Shown one piece after another: positions 1 through 7,298 of a stretch of DNA of 13,084 bases (the first letter of the stretch is position 1; each line of letters starts with the position of its first letter). The DNA is taken from positions 1-13,084 of the forward strand of contig QMWE01000018.1 of the NCBI GenBank assembly GCA_003661465.1. The letters run 5' to 3'. Below the pieces are notes generated by a model. That model made no database searches, was not told where the DNA came from, and worked only from the letters and a program-made list of their open reading frames with translations. The DNA comes from Hadesarchaea archaeon (GTDB lineage: Archaea > Hadarchaeota > Hadarchaeia > Hadarchaeales > Hadarchaeaceae). The position numbers and the translations under genes are program-made.

Positions 1-1768
1 AGCTCGTCCCCCGACAGCAGATCACGCAGCTCTCCCTTCAGAGCAAGCACGTGATCCCTCGGAATATCTGTGTACAAGACATCGCCTTCCTGTACGTGAC
101 GTCCTATCATGGGACCGTCTATGGAAACGGCGAGCTCATCTCCAAGCTTCGCAACTTGCACAGCTCGTTTTTCCCTTTGCATTTCCTTCACCGTGCCGAC
201 CGGCTTGCCATCCTTGCGCATCACTGGGGCCTTCGGTCTGAGCACTCCTCCAAGCACGTCCACCCCTACGATCGCGGGATCGCTTCGTCTGAACACGTAA
301 CCGGGCTTCAGCACGAACTTGGCCGGCCTCACGTAGCCCTCCAGCAGTTTTGCCCTGACCCTCTCACGTTCCTGCTTCTCCCATTCTTCATATCGCTCCA
401 GAAGCTTGTAGATTATCCTCTCATTCAAGATCGGCAGGCCCTCACGATCAGCTTCAGCCTTGGCATCCGGCAGGACCTCCACATTGAATGCCAGTACAAC
501 GCCCCTGAGGGGATCCCTGTTTCTTACGCTTAAGGCCTCCACCACATCCCGCCTAGCGACATCCCCCACATCGGCTCTTCGGATCGGTATGTTCTTCCTT
601 TTAAGTTGTTCCTCCAGGGCCTCGAGCGAGCCTAAGGCATCGGCTTTCACAACGACGCCGTTCACATCCACACTTATCCTGACCCTGTCAAGTTCCCGTT
701 GCATCTCCTGCCACAGTTTCTCGGCTTCTTTTGGATCTTGAATCACGAGCAGTGGGGCTCCGGCCACCACCTCCTCGAGATTCGAGGCTGCTATTTTAAC
801 CCCCGCAGCCGCGTAAACTCTATCGACGGGGTCAAACTTGTCCTCAGGGTCGCGGATTTCGTCAAGAGGCTTCGGCCGTAGGAGCGCGCGGACCTTCGAG
901 GTTATTACACCCTTGAGGCCACCCACCGCAAACATATCTCCACGTCCAAGCGTGCCCTCGTAGATGATCACGTCTATTGTTTTCCCTAGGCCGGTCTCTT
1001 CCTTTACCTCGAGTACGGTGCCCCTAGCAGGCCCGGTGACCTCCACTGTGAGCTCCCTCTCCAAAAATCGCTGGGCTAGGCCCGCGAGCACCGTGAGGAC
1101 CTCCGGCAGACCCTCTCCCGTTTTGGCACTCACCGGGACGATGCTGACCTGCCTCCGGAAATCGCTTACCCGATCAAAGCGTTCCGCTTCGAACCCGAGT
1201 TCATGTAGTTTGCCGATCAGTTCGTATATTCTAGCATCGAGCGCTTCTCGCACTTTTGGAGGTTGCCTCGCGAGGGAATCCAAGAAATTTGCCTTTGGGG
1301 CCGACTGCCAACCATGAATGAGATCAATTTTGTTCGCGACGAGCATAAACGGCGTCTTGTACGTCTGCAGGATCGTCAGGGATTCAAGTGTCTGGGGCAT
1401 GACTCCCTCGTTTATGTCCACCACAAGGGCCGCCAAGTCGGCCAGAGCTCCCCCGCGACGGCGCAAATTTGTGAACGCTTCGTGTCCAGGGGTGTCGATG
1501 AAAAGCAGGCCGGGGAGAGTTACCTCTATCTTGAACTTCTCCAGGAGTGAGCCGCAAATTCGTTTTATCGCCTCTATCGGAATTTCGCTGGCACCTATGT
1601 GCTGCGAGATGCCTCCGCTCTCCCTCGCCGCCACGGCCGTGCCTCTGAGGGAGTCCAAAAGCAGTGTTTTTCCGTGGTCAACGTTATTGGTTGAACGGCC
1701 ATGACCGTTCAATGTCCAAGCGTCGCCACGATGGGCTGCCTTATTTTCATGCGAGATTCTTCCCTCAT
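1..1768 (-). CDS. infB: Translation initiation factor aIF5B (IF2-like GTPase), interrupted by a 29-nt BHB intron; C-terminus cut by window edge
   Basis: GTP-dependent factor that joins the ribosomal subunits and helps place initiator tRNA. Exons are complement(1714..1768) and complement(1..1684). After removal of 1685..1713 the frame is open to the left edge. Starting from the ATG at 1750 the protein opens MKIRQPIVATLGH, then VDHGKT completes the P-loop. Other GTPase motifs follow: FIDTPGHEAF (G3), ANKIDL (G4) and SAKTGEG (G5). The C-terminal domains IV-like are recognisable from stretches such as FVLKPGYVFRRSDPAIVGV and EGDVLYTDIP. About 573 codons are visible from 1750; the family is near 590-600, so roughly 15-20 residues are missing off the edge. 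Start choice: the ATG at 1768 has a GGAGAGGGG ribosome binding site six bases upstream. The ATG at 1750 matches the usual family N-terminus (MKIRQPIV). Both are possible. P-loop reads GKTL rather than the commoner GKTT. Without splicing the frame stops at TGA 1711-1709. Family identity is certain; the exact start is not. Confidence 0.95.
1685..1713 (-). other. Putative 29-nt archaeal bulge-helix-bulge intron in infB mRNA
   Basis: Reading the minus strand, the exon 1 end CTTGGAC is followed by the intron, which begins ATTGAACGG and ends CCGTTCAACCAATA, then by exon 2 ACGTTGACCACGG. Structure: outer helix of exon 1 bases 1730-1721 with exon 2 bases 1683-1673 (10 bp, one G-U pair, A1678 bulged); C1720 unpaired; central 4-bp helix UUGG (1719-1716) with CCAA (1690-1687); bulge 1 A1715 C1714 A1713; inner hairpin UUGAACGG (1712-1705) with CCGUUCAA (1698-1691), plus a possible U1704-G1699 wobble, loop CAUG; bulge 2 U1686 A1685 A1684. 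Cleavage after the second base of each bulge removes exactly 29 nt and rebuilds GGA CAC GTT GAC, i.e. GHVD of the GHVDHGKT P-loop. C1720 opposite bulge 2 makes that side a 1x3 internal loop, a slight departure from the canonical motif. The excision rule is established for archaeal tRNA endonuclease; splicing here is inferred. Confidence 0.85.
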
Positions 1769-1950
1769 ATCTATCCCCTCTCCGGTTTTGGCGGGATATG
1801 ACTTAAAAAGTCCCCCTGCCTTGACTTCAAATGCTTCATCCCCAACTATTTCAAGAAGCAATAGGTTTTCCCAATTAAACCAATTTTGGCCATACCTGAA
1901 ACCAAAAATCCCCATATCCCAGCCGTCGCTGAGATATTTTCCAAGTTTTC
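1769..1950 (-). other. Spacer between ndk and infB
   Basis: About 180 bases, more AT-rich than the flanking genes. It holds the infB promoter and ribosome binding site at its left end. The open frame running through it (from about 1915, in frame with infB exon 1) has no family resemblance that I recognise and is probably non-coding. A short T run (minus strand GGATTTTTGG, near 1904-1908) could end transcription of the rpl7ae operon, but this is weak. No tRNA or clear small RNA seen. Confidence 0.45.
1801..1811 (-). promoter_or_regulatory. Probable TATA box of infB
   Basis: The minus strand reads ACTTTTTAAGT, preceded by a G run. About 25 bases downstream lies the expected start of transcription, near 1781, giving a short leader before the ATG at 1768 or 1750. 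The same GACTTTTTA core lies upstream of rpl7ae and gltX. Inferred from position and sequence only. Confidence 0.5.
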
Positions 1951-2355
1951 CTAGTTCCCAAAAAACAGCTCCAGCTCGCGTTTGGCGTTCTCGGCGGAAT
2001 CAGCGGCGTGGATGATGTTCTCCCTCGTGCTCGATCCAAAGTCCCCGCGGATGGTCCCCTTGGCGGCCTTGAGAGGATCCGTCACACCGATCAGTTCGCG
2101 CATGCGCGTTATCGCTCGATCGCCTTCGACTATCATGACCACCACATCGCCTGAAAGCACGAAATCGACCAACGGTTCAAAGTAATCCTTTCCACGGTGG
2201 CCCTCGTAGAGCTTCTCCGCAAGTCCGCGGTCGAGCTTCATCCGCCGCATCGAAGTTACCTGTAGACCCGCCCCCCTGATGCGCTTTAGGATCTCGTCAA
2301 TCAGACCCTTTGCCACGCCGTCCGGCTTTATCATGACAAAAGTTCGCTCCCTCAA
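1951..2355 (-). CDS. ndk: Nucleoside diphosphate kinase
   Basis: Transfers the gamma phosphate of ATP to nucleoside diphosphates through a phosphohistidine. The 134-residue product begins RERTFVMIKPDGV, the usual N-terminal strand with the nucleotide-contacting Lys10. It carries GTIRGDFG near 100-107 and the catalytic histidine in NIIHAADS (His116). It is compact, slightly shorter than many family members (about 140-150), but core motifs are all present. The start is TTG at 2355, overlapping the TGA stop of rpl24e by two bases; GAGGGGT lies about six bases upstream. It is the last gene of the rpl7ae-rps28e-rpl24e-ndk unit, an order well known in archaea next to infB. Confidence 0.95.
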   Translation of the reverse strand: MRERTFVMIKPDGVAKGLIDEILKRIRGAGLQVTSMRRMKLDRGLAEKLYEGHRGKDYFEPLVDFVLSGDVVVMIVEGDRAITRMRELIGVTDPLKAAKGTIRGDFGSSTRENIIHAADSAENAKRELELFFGN

Positions 2356-2543
2356 GCTTTACCCCTCAACTTTCTGGAGCGTTCGGTCCATTTCACACGG
2401 TGTGGCTTGCGCCCGAGCCTCATATTCCGCTCGCACTTGGATGAGCAGTAAAACTGCACTGTCCCATCCTTCTTAACAAACATCACACCAGTCCCGGGCT
2501 CGATTCTCCCGCCACAGAAAGAACATTTTCGAGCGACAGGCAT
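2352..2543 (-). CDS. rpl24e: 50S ribosomal protein L24e
   Basis: Small zinc-binding protein of the archaeal/eukaryotic large subunit. In 63 residues it shows Cys7-x2-Cys10 and Cys33-x3-Cys37, the zinc finger of the family (motifs CSFCG and FYCSSKCERN), then a basic tail (GRKPHRVKWTERSRK) that contacts rRNA. Length is typical for archaea. The ATG at 2543 directly follows the TAA stop of rps28e with no gap, so the genes are probably translationally coupled. Confidence 0.96.
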   Translation of the reverse strand: MPVARKCSFCGGRIEPGTGVMFVKKDGTVQFYCSSKCERNMRLGRKPHRVKWTERSRKLRGKA

Positions 2544-2768
2544 TTACGGCACCCTTATCTCCCTAGCTTCTCGCTCGGTCTCCCGAAGCATCAGGATGTC
2601 GCCGGTTCGCACCGGTCCCTTCACATTGCGGGTTATGATTCTTCCCTTATCCCGGCCTTCAAGCACTCTGCACTTGACCTGCATGATCTCTCCGGTTACC
2701 CCTGTCCTGGCCCTTATCTCAATGACCTCTGCGGGATAGCCCAAATCCTCAACCGGCATCAGACTCAC
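2544..2768 (-). CDS. rps28e: 30S ribosomal protein S28e
   Basis: Small-subunit protein of archaea and eukaryotes with an OB fold. The 74-residue product contains the hallmark stretch VIEIRARTGVTGE, then VLEGRDKGRIITRNVKGPVR and the C-terminal signature LRETEREAREI. The GTG at 2768 overlaps the TGA of rpl7ae (GTGA). An alternative ATG at 2759 would give a protein three residues shorter, and the family N-terminus varies too much to decide. Confidence 0.96.
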   Translation of the reverse strand: MSLMPVEDLGYPAEVIEIRARTGVTGEIMQVKCRVLEGRDKGRIITRNVKGPVRTGDILMLRETEREAREIRVP

Positions 2769-3136
2769 TTTTTAAGTTCCTTGATGCGTTCGGATATTTC
2801 CCTGACAGCGTCGGCGGATTCACCGGGATCAGCTATGACGACCGCCGCACAGCCCACATCGATCCCAGCAGCTGCGCCAAGCTCACGTTTGCTCGGAACA
2901 TAGATGTACGGTATCCCTTTCTCCTCAGAGAGCGGTGGCAGGTGGGCAACTATCTCAGGTGGATCTACGTCCTCCGCGATCACCAGCAGGGCCGCTTGCT
3001 TTCGCTCGATGGCTTTTGTTGCCTCGTTCGTCCCCTTCCTGAGCTTGCCTGTATCACGCGCCTTTTCCACTGCCTCGTACGCTTTGTCCGACAGGTCCTT
3101 CGGGACCTCGAACTTCACGTAAATTGGTTTTGCCAT
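2765..3136 (-). CDS. rpl7ae: 50S ribosomal protein L7Ae (kink-turn binding protein)
   Basis: Binds kink-turns in 23S rRNA and is also a core protein of archaeal box C/D and H/ACA ribonucleoproteins and of RNase P. The 123-residue product has the RNA-contact motif GTNEATKAIERKQAALLVIA (about 35-54), followed by EDVDPPEIVAHLP and the specificity region YVPSKRELGAAAGID (about 79-93). The ATG at 3136 follows a strong GGAGGG ribosome binding site at 3150-3145. It is the first gene of its operon, with a promoter in the gap after gltX. Whether it regulates its own mRNA is discussed as a finding. Confidence 0.97.
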   Translation of the reverse strand: MAKPIYVKFEVPKDLSDKAYEAVEKARDTGKLRKGTNEATKAIERKQAALLVIAEDVDPPEIVAHLPPLSEEKGIPYIYVPSKRELGAAAGIDVGCAAVVIADPGESADAVREISERIKELKK

Positions 3137-3186
3137 TCATTTCTCCCTCCTTCGGTTTTTAACCTCATCATTCACCGATTATGGCA

Positions 3187-3217
3187 TTTATAGCATTGAC
3201 AGAGGGTAATAAAAAGT
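3187..3217 (-). promoter_or_regulatory. Probable promoter of the rpl7ae operon (two TATA-like elements); T-tract may also terminate gltX
   Basis: On the minus strand ACTTTTTATTA spans 3217-3207 and TATAAA spans 3192-3187. The nearer TATAAA predicts transcription start near 3164, a leader of about 28 bases; the farther one predicts a start near 3185. The T5 tract at 3215-3211 lies eight bases after the gltX stop and could serve as a terminator. Inferred from sequence only. Confidence 0.45.
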
Positions 3218-3222
3218 CTGTG

Positions 3223-4914
3223 CTATCTATGAGCGTAAACGGCGGTCAGCTTTGGTTTCACCGTATCTATCCTTGCGAATCCATATCTCTCGAACTGAAC
3301 TACCACTCCGGTCTGAAGCCCCGCGACGGCCGGCTCCGCCAGTCCCCGCTCCACGCGGTTGTCCGGCATCACCACCTCGAGCCAAACCGCACATCCGGAG
3401 ACCCAGTGGAGCTTGGGCCCCTCACCAACTTCCATGCCCTGAAAATCCGCTTCGAGCACTTTTCCCTTTTCCACCAACTTCACATTCATCAGATCCTTCA
3501 ACCGGAATACCTGCCCTTTTTTCAGGGATGCGGCATCACGTCCAGAAAGGCGAAATACCAGAGCGTCCCCCCTCCACTCCAGCGGCAGGATGCGCTCGCC
3601 ACTTTCCGGTCTGTTCGGATGGAGACGGAGCCTGACCTCCCTGAGTTTTGGGGCATGGTGCACAAGCATTTCCACGGGCTCGGGCACGAAGAAGTATCTG
3701 TTCGCCATTCGATCCACAATCTTTCTGTTGTACGCGTAGAGCGTCTCCCAGCTGAGTGAGGAGTCGACCAAAGTAAGACCTATGTCGAGCATTAGCTGTC
3801 TTATAGCTTCCGGGACAAACCCACGCCTCCGGAGTGCTGCGACCGTGCCCAACCGTACATCGTCGTAACCCGAGAGCTCTCCACTCTGTATGGCGCGCAT
3901 GGTTTGGGTTTTGCTCAGAGGCATACCCGGCATCGTCAGGCGGCCGTGCTGAACCGCGGTCGGGTATGACCAGCCCAAATGTTCGTACAGGATACGCTGG
4001 CGCTGCTCATTGACCTCATGTTCCTTCCCCCTTATCACGTGAGTTACTCCCATCTCATGATCATCGATCGCTGCAGAGAAGTTGTAAAGCGGCCAGACCG
4101 AATAACGCTCGCCAACCCTTGGGTGAGGTCTCGTCACGGGACGCAGGGCCGGCCAATCCCGCACGGCTGGATTGGGATGATCCATGCTGGTCTTGATTCG
4201 AACCACGGCTTCTCCTTTGGATAGATCCCCAGCTAACATGCGCTCCCATCTGCCCAAATGTTCGTCGGGCGGGAGATCTCTGCATGGACATGCCTCCCCG
4301 CGATCCCGGAGTTTCCGGAATCGTTCGATCTTACAGATACATACGTACGCCTTGCCCTCACTGATCAACCGCTCGGCATATTTGTAATACAACTCGACCC
4401 GATCTGACTGCGCGTATTCCTCGTCCCAGCTGAGACCGATCCATCTGAGATCACGTTTGATCAGTTCGTACATCTCCAACATCGTGTTTTCGGGGTTCGT
4501 GTCCTCAAACCGGAGAATGAATTTGCCCTTGTAACGCCTGGCATATTCATGACTCAGCAGCGCCGTCCTCACATGTCCCAGATGCAATGGACCGTTGGGG
4601 TTGGGAGCAAAACGGGTGACCACTTCCCGATATTTGTGTATATCGGGTAAGTCCGAGAGACCGCGTCGCCCCTCATGCTTCTGTCTTTTCACAGGGCCAA
4701 TTTTTTTCAGTTGAAGAAGCTGCTCCTCCCTGGACCAAGTGTTCACCTCAGCCACGGCTTCCCTAGCTATCTCCGAAAGTTCCCTTATCTTGGATCTCCA
4801 TCCAGGTAACTCCGCCACCAGTTTTCCCACAACGGCTTTGAGATCGGCTTTTCCCCCGTGTTCGGTAGCGTTGGCTAGGGCCCACCTCAGCGCTTCCCTT
4901 CGGATATCCTCCAA
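3223..4914 (-). CDS. gltX: Glutamyl-tRNA synthetase (archaeal class Ic GlxRS type)
   Basis: Charges tRNA with glutamate; archaeal enzymes of this type are often non-discriminating, feeding the amidotransferase route to Gln-tRNA. The 563-residue product has an alpha-helical N-terminal extension (1-95). The Rossmann catalytic domain starts at RFAPNPNGPLHLGH, with HLGH (111-114) as the HIGH motif. A probable zinc knuckle follows with Cys192, Cys194, Cys209 and Cys211. The KMSKS counterpart is PLSKT (332-336). The C-terminal half is beta-barrel type, as in GlnRS and archaeal GluRS, not the bacterial helical type. The start is TTG at 4914, with GGGGGG about seven bases upstream; the nearby ATG at about 4951 is in another frame. 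It follows idsA after 61 bases, which hold a possible promoter. Confidence 0.96.
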   Translation of the reverse strand: MEDIRREALRWALANATEHGGKADLKAVVGKLVAELPGWRSKIRELSEIAREAVAEVNTWSREEQLLQLKKIGPVKRQKHEGRRGLSDLPDIHKYREVVTRFAPNPNGPLHLGHVRTALLSHEYARRYKGKFILRFEDTNPENTMLEMYELIKRDLRWIGLSWDEEYAQSDRVELYYKYAERLISEGKAYVCICKIERFRKLRDRGEACPCRDLPPDEHLGRWERMLAGDLSKGEAVVRIKTSMDHPNPAVRDWPALRPVTRPHPRVGERYSVWPLYNFSAAIDDHEMGVTHVIRGKEHEVNEQRQRILYEHLGWSYPTAVQHGRLTMPGMPLSKTQTMRAIQSGELSGYDDVRLGTVAALRRRGFVPEAIRQLMLDIGLTLVDSSLSWETLYAYNRKIVDRMANRYFFVPEPVEMLVHHAPKLREVRLRLHPNRPESGERILPLEWRGDALVFRLSGRDAASLKKGQVFRLKDLMNVKLVEKGKVLEADFQGMEVGEGPKLHWVSGCAVWLEVVMPDNRVERGLAEPAVAGLQTGVVVQFERYGFARIDTVKPKLTAVYAHR

Positions 4915-4948
4915 CTTCTTGCCCCCCTATAATCTCTGGATGCGACGA

Positions 4949-4957
4949 CATAAAAAG
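4949..4957 (-). promoter_or_regulatory. Possible TATA box of gltX
   Basis: The minus strand reads CTTTTTATG in the 61-base gap after idsA, in the same GGGACTTTTTA context as the infB element. Predicted transcription start near 4928, about 14 bases before the TTG start. The T run could instead help end the idsA transcript. Confidence 0.35.
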
Positions 4958-4975
4958 TCCCGGAAGTTCTGGGTT

Positions 4976-5980
4976 TTAAAATTCCCGTTCTATCACGAAA
5001 TCCGCAAGTGCTGAAAGCATGTCCCTCGCATTTGACTCCGGCAGGCTATCCAGCTGCTTTTTTGCTTCCACCACCAGCTTTCTGGCCTTCTCCGACACGT
5101 AGTCAATCGCGCCCGTCCTGCTCAACGCATGTATCGCCGCTTCGATCTCCTGTTCAGACGCGTTTCGCTTGCCCAAGGCACGGAGGATGTCGGCTTTATC
5201 TTTTTTTGAGGCAGAGGAAAGAGCCCTGATCACGACCAAGGTCCGCTTTCCTTCCCGGATATCGCTTCCTATCGGTTTTCCAAATTTTTTCCTGTCACCG
5301 GTGACCCCCAGCACATCGTCCTGGATTTGAAAAGCCGTGCCCATCAAAAGTCCGTATGTACCGAGTGCTTTCACCTGCTCCGGAGTACCTCCACCAAGCA
5401 GCGCTCCGACCTTCGTGGAGGCCTCCGTAAGAGCCCCGGTCTTTTTCGCAACCATCTCCATGTATTCTCCTTCGCTGACATTTTCCATACGCTCAAACAT
5501 CATGTCCATCGCCTGGCCCCTGCATATCTCAAAACTCGCCTTGCTGATCGTATCAAACAGTTCCGTAATGCGGTTACCATCCAAGTTAAGCCTCCTGACG
5601 TTCTCCGCTGCGGCCTCGAAGACCTTGGCGAAAAGAGCATCTCCAGCTATGATCGCCATAGGTTCCCCCCACAGTTCATGAACGGTCTTCACGTTTCTTC
5701 TGAACTCGTCCCTGTCCATTATGTCGTCGTGGATGAGGGTGAAGTTGTGCAGGAGTTCAATAGCCGCGGCTGTTTCCAGCGCGTCCTCGGTTCTTCCCCC
5801 AACGGCCTCACATGCGGTAATGACCAAGCACGGGCGGAGTCTTTTCCCGCCGGCATCTATCAGGTGTCTCGTTGCTTTTGCTAGGACTTCCGGCTCGAAC
5901 GTCGGCACCCACCGGTCAATCTCCCTTTCCACCAAACGTGCTCGATCGCCCAAATATTTCAGCACGTCCACATCATCCAC
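4976..5980 (-). CDS. idsA: Geranylgeranyl diphosphate synthase (short-chain trans-prenyltransferase)
   Basis: Condenses dimethylallyl diphosphate with IPP units to make the C20 side chain of archaeal ether lipids. In 334 residues it shows GGKRLRP (44-50), the first aspartate-rich motif DDIMD (85-89) with Phe80 five residues upstream, and the second motif DDVLGVTGD (221-229). An aromatic residue at that -5 position is the chain-length feature known from archaeal GGPP synthases, so C20 is the likely product, but a bifunctional FPP/GGPP enzyme is possible. The start is GTG at 5980 and overlaps the end of the RNase J gene by eight bases. Same run as ipk and fni, so three successive steps of isoprenoid supply are co-located. 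Confidence 0.94.
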   Translation of the reverse strand: MDDVDVLKYLGDRARLVEREIDRWVPTFEPEVLAKATRHLIDAGGKRLRPCLVITACEAVGGRTEDALETAAAIELLHNFTLIHDDIMDRDEFRRNVKTVHELWGEPMAIIAGDALFAKVFEAAAENVRRLNLDGNRITELFDTISKASFEICRGQAMDMMFERMENVSEGEYMEMVAKKTGALTEASTKVGALLGGGTPEQVKALGTYGLLMGTAFQIQDDVLGVTGDRKKFGKPIGSDIREGKRTLVVIRALSSASKKDKADILRALGKRNASEQEIEAAIHALSRTGAIDYVSEKARKLVVEAKKQLDSLPESNARDMLSALADFVIEREF

Positions 5981-7298
5981 CCAGTCTCAACGATATACCG
6001 TTTCGAAGATGATGCATGTTTTCGTTTGGGTAACCAAGCTCGCGACCAATTTCCATCATCAATCTTAGTTTGTCCGATGTACCATGACATGGTATGAGAT
6101 GCTTCGGTCTGACCATCTCGAGGAACTCGGCCGTGTCCACCCTGCCGGCGTGTCCGGACGCATGAACATCTCGATAGATCTTGGCCCCCTGTACTCTGAG
6201 CTTGGTCTCCAGAAGCCGACGGTTAGACTCGTTTATCGGATTCGGGATCACGCTGGCGGAGAAGATCACACTATCCCGACCGCTTATCTTCACGGGGAGC
6301 TGGTCGTCGGCGATACGGGAAAGAACGGAATTCGGTTCACCCTGGTGTCCGGTACAGATCAGCACAAAGTCCTCCTTGGAACGCTGAACCTCTCGAAGCA
6401 CGTTGTGAACCGCGTTGGGCCGTCCGTGGATGCGTAACTCTTTTGGAAACTCAACCAGCCCTATCTCAAGCGCCGTCGTACAGTAATTCCGCAATGACCG
6501 TCCCACGAGGACAGGAGTGCGCCCGATTTCAAATGACAGATCTACTATGGACTTCAACCTTGCGATATGGGAGGAAAACGTGGTCGCGAGGACAAGCCCA
6601 CCACTGGCCCCAGCTTCCCCCATAACTTCCCTCAACTGTTCTCTGACGTGAGCCTCGGAAGGGGTCGGTCCCGGATCCTCCACGCGCACCGTACCTACCA
6701 TGGCCGCCAGCAGGCCCTCGTTTGGTAGTTTCTTCAATCTTTTCCGATCGGTCCTGTACCCGACCAGGGGTTCCTCGTCGAGCTTGAAATCGCTTGCACA
6801 CAAGATCGATGCATTGCCGTTGCTGATAAGGGGCAAGGTGGTATGAAGGATGCTGTGCGTTACGGGTATGAACTCTATTTCTATACCCTGGACCTTGACC
6901 TTGTCCCCAGGCATCACAGTCCTGAATTCGTTTTTGAACTTGAAATGTCGTTCCTCGCGGAGAAGTTTTTTTGTGAGCTCCAGGGTGAAGGGTGTGCCAT
7001 AAATCGGGGCATCGTATGCGTGAGCCAGCTTGGACACCGCACCAATGTGATCCAAATGTCCGTGGGTGAGCACGATCGCGTCCACCCGACGACCTCGAAT
7101 GATCGCGTCATCGGGGATCCCATTGATGTTTATAAGTTCCTCCCGACCCATGCTCCCTATATCCGCGTCCTCAAACGCCATTATGCTATCAAGCCTTATC
7201 CCCATGTCCACTAGGATGTATCTTCCGTCGAACCCCAGAGCTGTCATATTTTTTCCTACCTCGCCTAAGCCACCCAAGGGAAGTATCTCGATCGTCAT
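5973..7298 (-). CDS. rnj: Archaeal RNase J (metallo-beta-lactamase/beta-CASP ribonuclease)
   Basis: A 5'-3' exoribonuclease family active in RNA decay and processing. The 441-residue product starts MTIEILPLGGLGEVGKNM, the usual RNase J opening. Metal ligands are visible as THGHLDH (His79, His81, Asp83, His84), His148 in VTHSI and Asp170 in CASDF. The beta-CASP part holds ICTGHQGEP and HASGHAG, with a final PCHGT near the C-terminus. The start is placed at ATG 7298, which overlaps the fni stop as ATGA; longer versions beginning near 7352 would add 18 residues foreign to the family. RNase J within the isoprenoid cluster is a known euryarchaeal gene order with no clear functional reason. Confidence 0.93.
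   Translation of the reverse strand: MTIEILPLGGLGEVGKNMTALGFDGRYILVDMGIRLDSIMAFEDADIGSMGREELININGIPDDAIIRGRRVDAIVLTHGHLDHIGAVSKLAHAYDAPIYGTPFTLELTKKLLREERHFKFKNEFRTVMPGDKVKVQGIEIEFIPVTHSILHTTLPLISNGNASILCASDFKLDEEPLVGYRTDRKRLKKLPNEGLLAAMVGTVRVEDPGPTPSEAHVREQLREVMGEAGASGGLVLATTFSSHIARLKSIVDLSFEIGRTPVLVGRSLRNYCTTALEIGLVEFPKELRIHGRPNAVHNVLREVQRSKEDFVLICTGHQGEPNSVLSRIADDQLPVKISGRDSVIFSASVIPNPINESNRRLLETKLRVQGAKIYRDVHASGHAGRVDTAEFLEMVRPKHLIPCHGTSDKLRLMMEIGRELGYPNENMHHLRNGISLRLGG

Noticed and set aside
1685..1713. infB as a pseudogene, sequencing error or programmed frameshift
   Set aside because: The rest of the gene is intact and essential, and the extra bases form a BHB whose predicted cuts restore the motif exactly. 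An error or frameshift site would not do this. Read data would settle it.
1685..1713. Intein remnant in the GTPase domain (inteins are known in archaeal infB)
   Set aside because: 29 bases is far too short, is out of frame, and shows no intein block residues.
1709..1915. Open frame of 68 codons ending at the intronic TGA, as a separate small gene or N-terminal extension of infB
   Set aside because: Its last 13 codons are infB exon 1 (MKIRQPIVATLGH); the upstream part lies across a promoter-like element and has no recognisable family.
3181..3759. Long plus-strand frames opposite gltX and other genes
   Set aside because: Antisense shadows of well-supported genes; no family motifs.
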